64,000 bases of DNA from the NCBI RefSeq assembly GCF_004114975.1, contig NZ_CP030051.1, forward strand, positions 496,001 through 560,000, in the 5' to 3' direction. The DNA is from Bradyrhizobium guangdongense. GTDB lineage: Bacteria > Pseudomonadota > Alphaproteobacteria > Rhizobiales > Xanthobacteraceae. The notes beneath the pieces were generated by a model, which was not told the origin of the DNA, did no database searches, and saw only the letters and a program-made list of their open reading frames with translations. The position numbers were made by a program, and so were the translations under genes. The first letter of the stretch is position 1; each line of letters begins with the position of its first letter. Shown one piece after another: positions 25,965 through 34,300 of the stretch.

Positions 25965-28900
25965 TTACTCCGCCGCAGGGCGCGCGACATTCGTGGGCGC
26001 GTGTGCCGCGTCTGTCGCCTCGTGATGACCACCCGTCTCGGCGTCCGCGCTGTGCACGATCAGGCGCTTGCCGAAGCGCCAGATCAGCGCGCCGAAATCG
26101 TCCATCACCATGAACATCGCGGGCACGAACACCAGCGACAGGATGGTCGAGAAGATCAAGCCGCCGATCACCGCGAGCGCCATCGGCGAACGGAACTCGC
26201 CGCCGGCGCCGACCGCGAGCGCGCTCGGCATCATGCCGGCGGCCATCGCGATCGTGGTCATCACGATGGGGCGGGCGCGTTTCATGCCGGCGTCGATCAT
26301 CGCTTCGTCGCGCGGCTTGCCGGAATTGATGGATTCGATCGCGAATTCCACCAGCATGATCGCGTTCTTGGTGACGATGCCCATCAGCATCAGAATGCCG
26401 ATCCACACCGGCGTGGTGAGCTGCTTGCCGGTGATGAGCAGCGCGGCGATCGCGCCGCCGATCGAGAGCGGCAGCGAGAACAGGATGGTGATCGGTTGCA
26501 GGAAGGTGCCGAACAGCAGCACCAGCACCGCATAGACCATCATCAGGCCGGCCGTGATCGCGGTGGCGAAGCCGTCGGACAGCTCGTTGAGGCTTTCCGC
26601 ATCGCCGGAAGGTGAGACCTTCACGCCCTTCGGCAGGCTCTTCATGACGGGGAGATCGTAGATCTTCTTGGTGGCATCGCCGAGCGCCGCGGAGCCGACG
26701 AGGTCGGCGGCGACGGTGGCCTGCCGCTCGCGGTCGTAGCGGTTGATGCTGGTCGGACCCTGGTCGAGCTTGACGTCGGCGATGACCGAGAGCGGCACGC
26801 CGCCCTTCTCGCCATGCTCGCCGAGCGGCACGCGCAGCTGCTCCAGCGTCTTCAGATTTCCGCGCGCGGCGTCTTCGAACTGTACGCGGATCGGCACCAG
26901 GCGGTCGCCGACGTCGAACTTGGCAAGCGCGGGACCGACGTCGCCGATGGTGGCGACACGGATGGTCTGCGACAGGCTTTCGGTCGAGACGCCGAGCCGT
27001 GCGGCGAGGTCGGCGCGCGGCTCGATGCGCAGCTCGGGACGTTCCAGCGAGGTTTCCGAGATCACGTTGGAGATGGTCGGAATCCGCTTCATCTGCGTCG
27101 CGAGCTCGCTGGCGACGTTGTTGACGATGTTGGCATCGACACCCGTCACCACCAGCGAGATCGCGCGCAGGCCGTTCTCGTCGAGGAACCAGAAGCGGAT
27201 ATCGGGAACGTTCTCCAGCTCCTGGCTGATCGAGAATTCGAGCTCGCGCTGAGTGATCTTGCGGTCGTTCTTGGGCGTGTAATTGATGATCAGGGAGGCG
27301 CGGCGGACTTCCTGGGTTCCGGGAGGGACGCGGCCGCCATCGACGAAGATGCTCTTCACCTCGGGCCGCTTGCGCAGGCGCGCGACGATGTCCTCGGTGA
27401 CCTTCTCGGTGTAGGCGAGCTGCGTGCCCGGCGGCAGTTCGAGGGCGAGCAGCGAGCGGGCGCTGTCCTGCGCCGGCAGGAAGCCCTGCGGCAGCAGCGT
27501 GATGCTCCAGATCGAGGCCGCGAAGATGCCGAAGCCGATCAGCACGGTGATGAAATAATGCTTCACCGACCACGAGACGAGGCCGTGATAGGTGCGCAGG
27601 ATGCGGCCCGGCGGCGGCTCTTCGTGGGAATGATGCTTGAGGAAATAGGCCGCCAGCATCGGCGTCACGAACCGCGCCGCGAGCAGCGAGAAGAACACCT
27701 GCACCGAGACCGTAATGCCGAACTGCTTGAAGAACTGTCCGGCGATGCCCGACATGAAGCTTGCCGGCGCGAAGATCGCGATGATGGTCAGCGAGATCGC
27801 GATCACGGCGAGGCCGATCTCGTCGGCGGCCTCTAGCGCGGCACGGTAGGGCGATTTGCCCATGTTCATGTGCCGCACGATGTTCTCGATCTCGACGATG
27901 GCGTCGTCGACCAAAATGCCTGTCGACAGCGTGATGGCGAGGAAGCTGACGAGGTTGAGCGAGAAGCCGAGGATGTCCATCGCCCAGAACGCCGGGAAGA
28001 TCGACAGCGGCAGCGAGACCGCGGCGATGATGGTGGCGCGAAGGTCGCGCAGGAACAGCAGCACGATGACGACGGCGAGGATGGCGCCTTCGAACAGGGT
28101 CGAGATCGCCGCTTCGTAATTGCCGTTGGTGTAGTCGACGGAGGTGTCGATCAGCTTGAGGTCGACATCGGGATAGGCGGCCTTGAGCGCGTCGATGCGC
28201 TTCTGCACGGCTTCGGCGACCTTGACGTCGCTCGCGCCCTTGGAGCGCTTGATGCCGAGCGCGACCACCGGCTCGCCGTTGAAGCGGGCGAAGGTGCGGC
28301 GGTCGGCGATGGTGTCGGTGACGGTACCGAGGTCGTCGAGCCGGACCTCGCCGCCGCCGAACAGCGGGACCATGGTGCCGGCGAGATCGCTCAGCGTCTT
28401 GGCGCCGGCGAGCGTGCGGATCGCCTGGTCGTTCTTGCCGATCTCGGCGCGGCCGCCGGCGACGTCGACATTGGTACCGCGCAGGCTCTGGCTGACATTG
28501 ACCGCGGTCAGTCCCATCGCCTGCAGGCGATCAGGATCGAGCGAGACCAGGATCTCGCGCTCGACACCGCCGATGCGCTCCACCTGGGCGACGCCGCGCA
28601 CGCCCTGCAGCGCGCGCTTGACCACGTCGTCGACGAAATAGGAGAGCTGCTCCGGCGTCTTGCCGGGCGAGATCGCGGCGTAGGTGACGATCGGCAGGCC
28701 GATCACGTCGACGCGCTGGATCAAGGGCTCGGTGACGTTCTGCGGCAGGTTCGAGCGCACGCGCGTCACCGCGTCCTTGACGTCGTTGAGCGCGCGGTCG
28801 GTGTTGGTCTCGAGCGCGAACTGGATGGTGGTGACCGAGACACCGTCGGTGATCGAGGAGGTGATGTGCCTGACACCCTCGACGCCGGAGACGGCGTCTT

Positions 28901-29108
28901 CAACCGTCTTGGTGACCTGGGATTCGAGCTCCGCGGGCGCGGCGCCGAACTGCGCCACCGCGACCGAGATCACGGGAATGTCGGCCGACGGCAGCCGCGT
29001 GATCGCGAGCTTGCTGAAGGAGGTCCAGCCGAGAATCAGGAGGATGATCGAAAACACCACCGACGGCAGCGGATTGCGGATCGACCATGCCGAGATATTG
29101 AGAGCCAT
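25965..29108 (-). CDS. RND efflux transporter permease (AcrB/MexB-like, HAE1 type)
   Basis: A 1047-residue inner-membrane permease of usual RND length. TM1 lies at about 12-30 and TM clusters at 335-560 and 860-1025. RND motifs are visible: DDAIVEIENIVRHM in the TM4 region with the two proton-relay Asp residues, GLAVIAISLTIIAIFAPASFM, and the C-terminal GIVTKNAIMLVEFAIE and RPIVMTTIAMAAGMMP. It exports hydrophobic compounds by proton antiport with an adaptor and an outer-membrane channel. Its ATG overlaps the adaptor stop (ATGA at 29106-29110), indicating translational coupling. No outer-membrane factor gene lies next to it. Confidence 0.93.
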   Translation of the reverse strand: MALNISAWSIRNPLPSVVFSIILLILGWTSFSKLAITRLPSADIPVISVAVAQFGAAPAELESQVTKTVEDAVSGVEGVRHITSSITDGVSVTTIQFALETNTDRALNDVKDAVTRVRSNLPQNVTEPLIQRVDVIGLPIVTYAAISPGKTPEQLSYFVDDVVKRALQGVRGVAQVERIGGVEREILVSLDPDRLQAMGLTAVNVSQSLRGTNVDVAGGRAEIGKNDQAIRTLAGAKTLSDLAGTMVPLFGGGEVRLDDLGTVTDTIADRRTFARFNGEPVVALGIKRSKGASDVKVAEAVQKRIDALKAAYPDVDLKLIDTSVDYTNGNYEAAISTLFEGAILAVVIVLLFLRDLRATIIAAVSLPLSIFPAFWAMDILGFSLNLVSFLAITLSTGILVDDAIVEIENIVRHMNMGKSPYRAALEAADEIGLAVIAISLTIIAIFAPASFMSGIAGQFFKQFGITVSVQVFFSLLAARFVTPMLAAYFLKHHSHEEPPPGRILRTYHGLVSWSVKHYFITVLIGFGIFAASIWSITLLPQGFLPAQDSARSLLALELPPGTQLAYTEKVTEDIVARLRKRPEVKSIFVDGGRVPPGTQEVRRASLIINYTPKNDRKITQRELEFSISQELENVPDIRFWFLDENGLRAISLVVTGVDANIVNNVASELATQMKRIPTISNVISETSLERPELRIEPRADLAARLGVSTESLSQTIRVATIGDVGPALAKFDVGDRLVPIRVQFEDAARGNLKTLEQLRVPLGEHGEKGGVPLSVIADVKLDQGPTSINRYDRERQATVAADLVGSAALGDATKKIYDLPVMKSLPKGVKVSPSGDAESLNELSDGFATAITAGLMMVYAVLVLLFGTFLQPITILFSLPLSIGGAIAALLITGKQLTTPVWIGILMLMGIVTKNAIMLVEFAIESINSGKPRDEAMIDAGMKRARPIVMTTIAMAAGMMPSALAVGAGGEFRSPMALAVIGGLIFSTILSLVFVPAMFMVMDDFGALIWRFGKRLIVHSADAETGGHHEATDAAHAPTNVARPAAE

Positions 29109-30037
29109 CAGCGTACCCGCGTGCGATCGAGTTCATCGGCGAACATGGTCTTGATCTGGTCGCCGTCATGGAGCGAGGAGCCGGCGTCGGCCACGACGAT
29201 CTCGCCGACGTTGACCCCTTCGAGGATTTCCGTTTGGCTGTCGGATGTCAGCCCGACGCGCACCCGCCGCGTCTCGACGATGTTGCCCTTGACCACCTGC
29301 ACGGTGAGATGGTCGATCGCGGTCTTGGGGACCGCGACGCCGCAGCTTCGCTTGGCGTCGATCGAGGCGCGGGCGAACACGCCGACCTTCAGCGACGGAT
29401 TGTTGGTGAGGCTGATGCGGACGCGGCCGAGCTGCGTGGCGCGGTCGATCTGGGGCGCGACCAGCCTGACGCGGCCGATCAGATCGGCGGCGTCGTCCCG
29501 GCTGATCCGCACCGTCGCGCCGGGGCTGAGCTTGGGCATATGCACGGCCGGGACCTGAGCATCCAGCTCGATCTCGTTGTTGACGGCAATGCGGAACATC
29601 GGTCCGGCCTGCGGCGAGGCCGGTGCGCCGACGATGGTGCGGACTTCCGTGATCAGGCCCGGCGCAGGCGCCTTCAGCGAGATCGGCCCCTGCGGGCCCG
29701 GCCGTTGCGGCTGGCCGGGGATCTGCGGCGGCGCCGTCAGCCGCGCCAGCTCCTGGTTCTCGGTGACGACAGTGCCTTCGGTGACGAAGAGGTCGGTGAC
29801 CCTCGATCCCTCCTGATCGGCCATGACCACGGCCTCGCGCCGCGGCACGAAGAAGCCGGTCGCTCGCACCAGGTCGGAGAAGCAGGCATTGGTCGACTTC
29901 GTCACGATGACGAGCGCTTCGCCCGGCGTCTCCTTCGGCTCGGGGTGATGCCGATGCTCGAACCAGTAATAGCCGACGCCGAGCGCAACGATGAACGCCA
30001 CGGTTCCCGCAGGCTTGAGATATTCGGAGATGTTCAT
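29108..30037 (-). CDS. RND efflux periplasmic adaptor
   Basis: A 309-residue adaptor. An N-terminal membrane anchor (GTVAFIVALGVGYYWF) precedes lipoyl halves separated by only a short Pro/Gln-rich loop (PQIPGQPQRPGPQG, about 104-118) in place of the usual long coiled coil, then beta-barrel and membrane-proximal domains. It carries Cys52 (CFSD) and Cys232 (SCGVAVP), both shared with the orphan adaptor at 4993-5886. It is the first gene of a two-gene operon with the permease. The short hairpin is odd: contact with an outer-membrane channel would have to differ from AcrA. Confidence 0.88.
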   Translation of the reverse strand: MNISEYLKPAGTVAFIVALGVGYYWFEHRHHPEPKETPGEALVIVTKSTNACFSDLVRATGFFVPRREAVVMADQEGSRVTDLFVTEGTVVTENQELARLTAPPQIPGQPQRPGPQGPISLKAPAPGLITEVRTIVGAPASPQAGPMFRIAVNNEIELDAQVPAVHMPKLSPGATVRISRDDAADLIGRVRLVAPQIDRATQLGRVRISLTNNPSLKVGVFARASIDAKRSCGVAVPKTAIDHLTVQVVKGNIVETRRVRVGLTSDSQTEILEGVNVGEIVVADAGSSLHDGDQIKTMFADELDRTRVR

Positions 30038-30095
30038 CGCCGGATCATCCTGGCCTGGCGCGTGGTTGGCGGGGGCGTTTGCCTGAAACGAAGCG

Positions 30096-30119
30096 GCGTC
30101 CCGCAGGGCTGCGGGACGC
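30096..30119 (-). terminator. Perfect ten-base hairpin downstream of the OmpA gene
   Basis: GCGTCCCGCA and TGCGGGACGC are separated by GGGC. The hairpin lies 62 bases beyond the OmpA-family stop on the minus strand and before the RND adaptor start. The following T-rich stretch (CTTCGTTTC) is modest. Confidence 0.55.
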
Positions 30120-30180
30120 GCGCTCGGCTTAAGACTTTACACCACATCGGAACGTGTCACTGCAAAGGATTACGCGGTGG

Positions 30181-30843
30181 TCACTTCGATGCGGTGGTCT
30201 TGTTTTCCATGTTCACGACCTGCACGCGGCGGTTCACCTCCGCCATCGGCTGGCTCGGATCCTTCAATTTGCTCTTGCCGTAGCCGACGGTCACGAGGTC
30301 GCTCGCGGCGATGCCGTACTTCTCGACCAGATAGCGCTTGATCGAATCCGCGCGGCGTTCCGACAGGTCCTGATTGTAGCTTTCGCCGCCGGCGGCATCG
30401 GTGTGGCCGGCGACCACGAAGGTGGAGCCCTTCAGGTCGGGGCTGGTCAGCGCGCGGCCCAGCGCCTGCACCGAGGGCATCGACTTGGCGCTGATATTGG
30501 CCGAGTTGTAGTCGAAGGTGATTTCGAGATCGATATTCGGCTTGTCCTTGGCGGCGGAGGCGATCTCCTCGCGCTCGGTCGAGGACAGTGATCGCGTGGT
30601 GCGGCCGCGGACCGACTGGATCAGCTTGGTTTCCGCCGGGTTCGGCGCCGGATCGGCCTGCGGCGCCATCGAGAGGCCGCGGGTCAGGGGCTTTTTCGGC
30701 GGCGCCAGGGCGCGGACGATCTCGTCCTCGGTGACGTTCTTGCTGTTGTTGTCGTCGCCGGCGAACGCCGGTGTCAGCGACAGCGCCGCACCGAGGGTGA
30801 CGATGGACAAGATCGCGGTCAGTCCCTTTGCAGCCAATCTCAT
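30181..30843 (-). CDS. OmpA-family protein (periplasmic peptidoglycan-binding domain)
   Basis: A 220-residue protein starting at ATG 30841-30843, with GGAGGGA upstream; the frame is open earlier but that part is not coding. A signal peptide occupies 1-29 (ILSIVTLGAALSLTPAFA). The OmpA C-terminal domain lies at about 105-215: LEITFDYNSANIS, STFVVAGHTDAAGGESYNQDLSERRADSIKRYLV and VGYGKSKL...NRRVQVV. The peptidoglycan contacts (GHTD and the later NRRV Arg) are present. There is no beta-barrel, so it is a soluble or lipid-free periplasmic protein. The degenerate caspase-TPR gene lies just upstream on the same strand. Confidence 0.88.
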   Translation of the reverse strand: MRLAAKGLTAILSIVTLGAALSLTPAFAGDDNNSKNVTEDEIVRALAPPKKPLTRGLSMAPQADPAPNPAETKLIQSVRGRTTRSLSSTEREEIASAAKDKPNIDLEITFDYNSANISAKSMPSVQALGRALTSPDLKGSTFVVAGHTDAAGGESYNQDLSERRADSIKRYLVEKYGIAASDLVTVGYGKSKLKDPSQPMAEVNRRVQVVNMENKTTASK

Positions 30844-30984
30844 TGTCTGTCCCTCCTGCGCGAAGTCCGCGCGGTTCCAAAATTCCTGCAAATGGCGACG
30901 AAGGCCGCCTGCGGCATCCGTTCCGTTAGTCTTGGCCGGACCGCTGGGGGTTCGAGGCGGCGCCCGCCTCAAACCAAAAAAATA

Positions 30985-32511
30985 TCAACGCACTCCGTAG
31001 CTTGCGAATTCCTGGACGATGTTCGGGTCCATCGCCTTGGCATTGGCGATGTCCAGCGCCCCCTCCTGGACCGAGCCATTGCGCTGCTTGGCGAGGCCGC
31101 GCCCATAGAGCGAGGAGGTCAGGCGCGGGTTGATCCTCAGCGCCGCGTCGAAATCGGCAATGGCGTTCTTCACCGCCCCGGATTTGAGGTTCACCAGCCC
31201 CCGGCTATCCAGCGCGTCGACGAAGTTCGGCCGCAGCCGCAGGGCCTCGTTGCAATCCTTCAAAGCGCCCTGGAGATCGCCGACCACGGTCCGGGTCCAG
31301 CAGCGGTTGTTCAGCGCCTCGACGTCCTTCGAATTGATCCGCAGCGTGTCGTCGAAATCCTTGATGGCGAGGCTGTAGGCCCCCTTGCTGGCATAGACCT
31401 GTCCACGCCGGTACAGCGCATTCTGGTCATCGGGATTGGCGGCGATCTTGGCCGTCAGGCTCTTGATGGTGGGATCCTCCGCCAGCGCGGACGCGCTCGG
31501 CCCGCCATCCGCGTTCGGAGCCGGCTCGGCGGGTTTGACCGGCGGGGGCGGCGGAGCCGGAGGCAGCGCGGCCTCGACCTGCGGTTTCGGTGCGGGAGGT
31601 GGTGATGGAGGTGCGGGCGGCGCCGGCGGATTGTTCGAAGCCACCGGTGCCGGTGGTGGGGCCGGCGGAGCCGGAGGCGGGTTGTTGGCGACCGGAGGAG
31701 GCGCCGGTGCGGGAGGCGCCGGTGGCGGCGTCGTCGCCGTCGGGCGCGAGCCCGCGGCTCCCGGAATGAACGAGAAGTCTTCGGCGAGCGAGGACGAGAT
31801 CCACGGCACCTGCTCGCCGCGCGAGGCGCGGGTAACGCCCATCTTGGTGCGGTTCAGGGTTTCCTCCGCCATCAGGTCGGGGACGCGGATTTCCTTGAGC
31901 AGTTCCTGCACGAACAGGCTGTGGTCGCCGCCGGCATCCGACACCACCGATGCCAGCGCCGCCGAATACATCACCAGCGTGCCGTTCGGCGCGATGACCG
32001 GGGTGAGCCCCGCCGAGAAGCTGCGGAACCGCCGTTCGAACGGGTTGCGCCTGGAGGCGTCAATCAGCGCGATCTTGACGCCGGCGCCGCGCGTGTTGAG
32101 CTCGCCCAGCACCGCTTCGATGCTGAATCCGTCGCGGCGGACGTCGGACTCGGTCCAGATCTGCGCATCGACCGGGATCATGTAGCTCTGCCGCGCCGAC
32201 TGGATGCCGAACCCGCTGTAGAACAGCAGCGCCACCGAGCCCGGCTTGATCTTGCCGTAGAGCTTGTCGAATGCGCGGCGCATGCCGTCGCCGGTCAGGT
32301 TCTCGCCGACCTCCACCGAGAAGCCGTCGCGCTTGAGCTCGTCGGCGACGTCGCGGGCGTCGTTGATCGGCTCCTTCAGCGGGCTGTCGGCATCGGGATA
32401 TTTGGCATTGCCGATCACCAGCGCGAAGCGGTCGCCGGCCGCAAGCGACGGCGCGGTCGGGATGAACGAAACAAGCAGCAAAGGCAGAAGACAAAGGAAG
32501 CGAATTTTCAT
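30985..32511 (-). CDS. Secreted caspase-fold protein lacking both catalytic residues, with TPR repeats
   Basis: A 508-residue protein starting at ATG 32509-32511, so that a signal peptide (CLLPLLLVSFIPTAPSLA) begins it. The caspase-like domain runs from about 26 to 255: RFALVIGNAKYPD, VALLFYSGFG and IALIDASRRNPF. The positions of the catalytic His and Cys are Phe101 and Ser153. A long Pro/Ala-rich linker (about 262-345; PPAPPAPAPPP-type) leads to about four TPR units (about 350-505). It is predicted to be a periplasmic non-enzymatic scaffold that binds partners through the TPRs. It shares ESDVRR, SIE and DASRRNP-ERRFRS with the protein at 4029-4880. It may be cotranscribed with the downstream OmpA-domain gene (141-base gap). 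Confidence 0.85.
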   Translation of the reverse strand: MKIRFLCLLPLLLVSFIPTAPSLAAGDRFALVIGNAKYPDADSPLKEPINDARDVADELKRDGFSVEVGENLTGDGMRRAFDKLYGKIKPGSVALLFYSGFGIQSARQSYMIPVDAQIWTESDVRRDGFSIEAVLGELNTRGAGVKIALIDASRRNPFERRFRSFSAGLTPVIAPNGTLVMYSAALASVVSDAGGDHSLFVQELLKEIRVPDLMAEETLNRTKMGVTRASRGEQVPWISSSLAEDFSFIPGAAGSRPTATTPPPAPPAPAPPPVANNPPPAPPAPPPAPVASNNPPAPPAPPSPPPAPKPQVEAALPPAPPPPPVKPAEPAPNADGGPSASALAEDPTIKSLTAKIAANPDDQNALYRRGQVYASKGAYSLAIKDFDDTLRINSKDVEALNNRCWTRTVVGDLQGALKDCNEALRLRPNFVDALDSRGLVNLKSGAVKNAIADFDAALRINPRLTSSLYGRGLAKQRNGSVQEGALDIANAKAMDPNIVQEFASYGVR

Positions 32512-32873
32512 AATCAGCGCGGTCCAGCCAAAAAGGCGCCGTTCCAGCTTGCGCCGCGGCGACCTTAACTTACGCAAAGTGCATTATCAAACCGGCGAAC
32601 GGGGGCGTCAACCGCTTGGAGATTCTGCATTATCGCGCCAATTGACCGCGAGGTGCAGGCCGGCTGCGAGGGGAATAATTCGGTGGTCACGCTTCTCCTC
32701 GACGCACGCTTGCTCACGGTTCCGGGCATCATGTTAGGCCGGCGCTCGCGACGATAATGTGATTGGTCTCACATTGTGACCTCGTGTCCGCCCCGGATGT
32801 TTGACCTTTGTGGCGGGCGATGGCTTGGTGCGCGCAGGCCCAACCAGAAAAGCAAGAGCCGGGATCAGAGCCA
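32512..32873. other. 362-base intergenic region between divergent genes
   Basis: It separates the degenerate caspase-TPR gene (minus) from the AHL-lactonase-like gene (plus). No small gene or RNA is evident. The main feature is the perfect CRP-type palindrome at 32756-32775. Confidence 0.5.
32756..32775. promoter_or_regulatory. Perfect CRP-type palindrome
   Basis: AATGTGA-TTGGTC-TCACATT has seven-base perfect arms and contains the exact CRP consensus TGTGA-N6-TCACA (32758-32773). It is 98 bases upstream of the lactonase-like gene and about 245 bases from the divergent caspase-TPR gene. Identity with the consensus is seen directly; binding by a Crp/Fnr protein is inferred. Confidence 0.65.
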
Positions 32874-33680
32874 ATGGGAAACGTCTACGAGATCTACGCC
32901 CTGCGCTATGCGACGATGTCGCCGCGCACCCCCAGCATGAACTTCCTGGCGCCCGACCCGCATGACAATGCGGCGCAGGACCTCGATTATTTCGTCTGGC
33001 TGATCCGGGGGCAGGGACGCGATATCCTGGTCGATACCGGATTCAACGCCGAGGAAGCGAGCCTGCGGGCGCGCAAGTTGACGCTCAATCCGGTCGATGC
33101 GCTCGAGCGCTTCGGCGTTGCCGCCTCCAGCATCCGCGACATCATCGTGACGCATCTGCATTACGATCACGCCGGCAATCTCGACCGCTTCCCGAACGCG
33201 CGCTTCCATCTGCAGGAGCGCGAGATGGCCTATGCCACCGGCCGCTGCATGTGCAATGGCCTGCTGCGACATCCGTTCACGGTCGAGCACGTCACGCAGA
33301 TGGTGCGCCATGTCTATGGCGAGCGCGTCAGCTTCCATTCCGGCGATGGCGAGGTCGCGCCCGGCGTCACCGTGCATCGCGTCGGCGGCCATTCCGACGG
33401 CCTCCAGGTGGTGAAGGTCGAGACCGCGCGCGGCGCGGTCGTGCTGGCGTCCGACGCCGCGCATTACTACGCCAATCTGCAGCGACGCAGCCCGTTTCCG
33501 ATCGTCTACAATGTCGGCGACATGGCCGTCGGCTGGGAGACGATCGAGCGCCTCGCCGGCCATCCCGACCGCTACATTCCCGGCCACGATCCCATCGTGA
33601 CGGAGATCTACCCGCGCGCCAGCGACAAGGTGGACGCCTGGGCACTGCATCTGCCGCCGTCGCGGTCGTTTGCGAAATGA
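32874..33680 (+). CDS. Metallo-beta-lactamase-fold hydrolase, N-acyl homoserine lactonase-like
   Basis: A 268-residue cytoplasmic hydrolase. The zinc motif is complete: THLHYDHAGNLDRF (HxHxDH, near residues 85-98), then GGHSDG and ASDAAHYY supplying the third His and bridging Asp, and IPGHDP for the last His. The layout and the N-terminal YALRY segment match the AiiA/AttM lactonase group, which opens the lactone ring of acyl-homoserine lactones (quorum quenching). Other lactones remain possible. I chose ATG 32874-32876; the frame is open for another 66 bases upstream without a good ribosome site. The strong CRP-type palindrome upstream suggests cAMP-linked control. Confidence 0.82.
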   Translation: MGNVYEIYALRYATMSPRTPSMNFLAPDPHDNAAQDLDYFVWLIRGQGRDILVDTGFNAEEASLRARKLTLNPVDALERFGVAASSIRDIIVTHLHYDHAGNLDRFPNARFHLQEREMAYATGRCMCNGLLRHPFTVEHVTQMVRHVYGERVSFHSGDGEVAPGVTVHRVGGHSDGLQVVKVETARGAVVLASDAAHYYANLQRRSPFPIVYNVGDMAVGWETIERLAGHPDRYIPGHDPIVTEIYPRASDKVDAWALHLPPSRSFAK

Positions 33681-33743
33681 CGGCGAGTCCAGCGACGCTC
33701 GCGCTCCGCGCGTCCTTGACTCAGGCTGAGAGGTCTCTGCGCG

Positions 33744-34226
33744 CTACTTGAGTCGGTAAGCCGCGTGGCAACCCACGCAAGCAGCCATCACCTCGCCGAG
33801 AGCCCCGATAGCCGGCTTCAGGTCACCGGTGACGCCGACGTTCTGCGCCTCGATGGCGAAACGGCTCGCGGCCTTGTGCATCATTGTGCCGGTGTCCTGC
33901 ATGCCTTGCGGCATGTACTTGGCGACCTCCGCCGCGCCGTGCAATCGGAGCGAACTCATGCCCAGCCGCTCCTCGGCGATTCTTCCCGCCTTCTCCGGCT
34001 CGCCGGCGGCCAATGCCTCGTTGATCTGCTGAAGCGCCGAGAGGTGATCCCGCATGTTCGCGATGGTGTGTTCGACCAGTTCAGGCGGAAACTGAACAAA
34101 CTCGCGCGTGTCGGTTGCGGCGGTGCCGTGGTCCATGTGGCCCTGATGCATGTGATGCTGAGCGGCTGCGTAGCCGGCCGAAAGAACCAGTCCACCCGAT
34201 ACGAGAATGGTGAAGAGGACGCGCAT
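33744..34226 (-). CDS. Cytochrome c'-like periplasmic monoheme protein
   Basis: A 160-residue protein with a signal peptide (FTILVSGGLVLSAGYAAA), a His/Met-rich segment right after the cleavage site (QHHMHQGHMDHG) and a four-helix body. The single heme site CVGCH (150-154) lies close to the C-terminus, as in cytochrome c' and c-556. The start ATG 34224-34226 follows GGGAAAGGCG. Family members bind NO/CO or transfer electrons in the periplasm; the His/Met stretch may bind copper (inference). The gene is divergent from a Crp/Fnr regulator. Confidence 0.82.
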   Translation of the reverse strand: MRVLFTILVSGGLVLSAGYAAAQHHMHQGHMDHGTAATDTREFVQFPPELVEHTIANMRDHLSALQQINEALAAGEPEKAGRIAEERLGMSSLRLHGAAEVAKYMPQGMQDTGTMMHKAASRFAIEAQNVGVTGDLKPAIGALGEVMAACVGCHAAYRLK

Positions 34227-34280
34227 TGATCGCCTTTCCCAATTGAGATCCGAAAAGCATAGCGGCGCCAAGATGATCCG

Positions 34281-34300
34281 CATATGATTGCGGTCATATG
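34281..34300. promoter_or_regulatory. Perfect palindrome overlapping the start codon of a Crp/Fnr regulator
   Basis: CATATGA-TTGCGG-TCATATG has seven-base perfect arms with the CRP/FNR-like geometry of five-base cores and an N6 spacer. Its last three bases are the ATG of the regulator gene, and it lies 55 bases before the divergent cytochrome start. It is the expected place for an operator controlling both genes. Confidence 0.55.

Noticed and set aside
27870..29558. 562-codon plus-strand frame across the RND operon
   Set aside because: Antisense to two well-recognised proteins and of random high-GC composition.
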